DNA from: Candidatus Bathyarchaeota archaeon B63
Lineage (GTDB): Archaea > Thermoproteota > Bathyarchaeia > Bathyarchaeales > DTEX01
Assembly: GCA_001593845.1 (NCBI GenBank)
Contig: LUCF01000046.1
Location: 1-6,778 of the forward strand
Length of the DNA: 6,778 nucleotides
Reading direction: 5' to 3'
The position numbers were made by a program, and so were the translations under genes. Under the pieces are notes generated by a model. The model saw nothing but the letters and a program-made list of their open reading frames with translations, was not told the DNA's origin and made no database searches. Of the stretch, positions 6,658 to 6,778 are shown piece after piece (within the stretch, counting starts at the first letter, position 1; the number at the start of each line of letters is the position of its first letter).

Positions 6658-6778
6658 TCAGAGTGAGGCGCCCAGTATCTCTGCAATTGCCTTTACTATT
6701 TCCTGGGGGTGGGGAGGACAGCCTGGAATGTAGAAGTTCACCGGGATTATGCTGTCAGGCGGTTCAACCATGGTACCC
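6658..6778 (-). CDS. C-terminal fragment, [4Fe-4S] small subunit of hydrogenase/complex I family (NuoB/MvhG-like)
   Basis: The minus strand has an open frame entering from the right edge and ending at a TGA (6658-6660), giving the last 39 full codons of a gene whose start lies outside the window. It contains IIPVNFYIPGCPPHPQEIV. The PGCPP-x-P motif preceded by a V-(D/N)-(F/Y)-Y-(V/I) strand is the hallmark of the 20-kDa Fe-S subunit of NADH:quinone oxidoreductase (NuoB) and of [NiFe] hydrogenase small subunits such as MvhG/FrhG; the Cys (codon 6718-6720) is a ligand of the cluster nearest the active site. The protein would pass electrons between a [NiFe]-type large subunit and other carriers. 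Only 18 residues follow PGCPP, so it lacks the extra C-terminal cluster region of MvhG-type proteins and is closer in layout to NuoB-like or short hydrogenase subunits. The exact complex cannot be told from this fragment. Confidence 0.75.
   Translation of the reverse strand, partial: GTMVEPPDSIIPVNFYIPGCPPHPQEIVKAIAEILGASL

Overview
The window looks like a chromosomal segment from an archaeon. The evidence is a P1/P2-type ribosomal stalk protein L12 with the archaeal/eukaryotic acidic tail, an AlaRS and a LeuRS of archaeal type, Shine-Dalgarno sites of the GGTGATC kind, TATA-like boxes about 26 bases before plausible transcript starts, and T-rich tracts after stop codons. Arginine is mostly AGG/AGA, and the genes are moderately GC-rich while the spacers are very AT-rich. 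I cannot name the lineage from sequence alone; an uncultivated archaeon is a reasonable guess.

Layout. Bases 1-289 are AT-rich and hold no gene I can support. A TATA-like box at 290-298 precedes rpl12 (363-674, +). The 153-base spacer to alaS carries a pyrimidine-rich stop region and a second TATA-like box at 757-766. alaS (828-3605, +) and leuS (3610-6498, +) follow, only 4 bases apart; the stop codon of alaS lies inside the leuS ribosome-binding site, so the two form an operon. After leuS come a 159-base convergent spacer with T-tracts for both directions and a 9-bp hairpin, and then the 3' end of a minus-strand gene running off the right edge (6658-6778). Its PGCPP motif marks it as the small [4Fe-4S] subunit family of [NiFe] hydrogenase/complex I (NuoB/MvhG-like).

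How the genes work together. The three complete genes are core translation genes: L12 forms the stalk that recruits GTPase factors to the ribosome, and AlaRS and LeuRS charge tRNA(Ala) and tRNA(Leu). Alanine and leucine are abundant residues, so co-regulation of these genes with growth makes sense. The right-edge gene belongs to an unrelated energy-metabolism locus. I see no mobile element, CRISPR array, tRNA/rRNA or defence-type cassette. I found no convincing new system; the points most worth a second look are the in-frame continuation after the hydrogenase-like stop, the stop-in-SD coupling of alaS to leuS, and L12 standing apart from L10.
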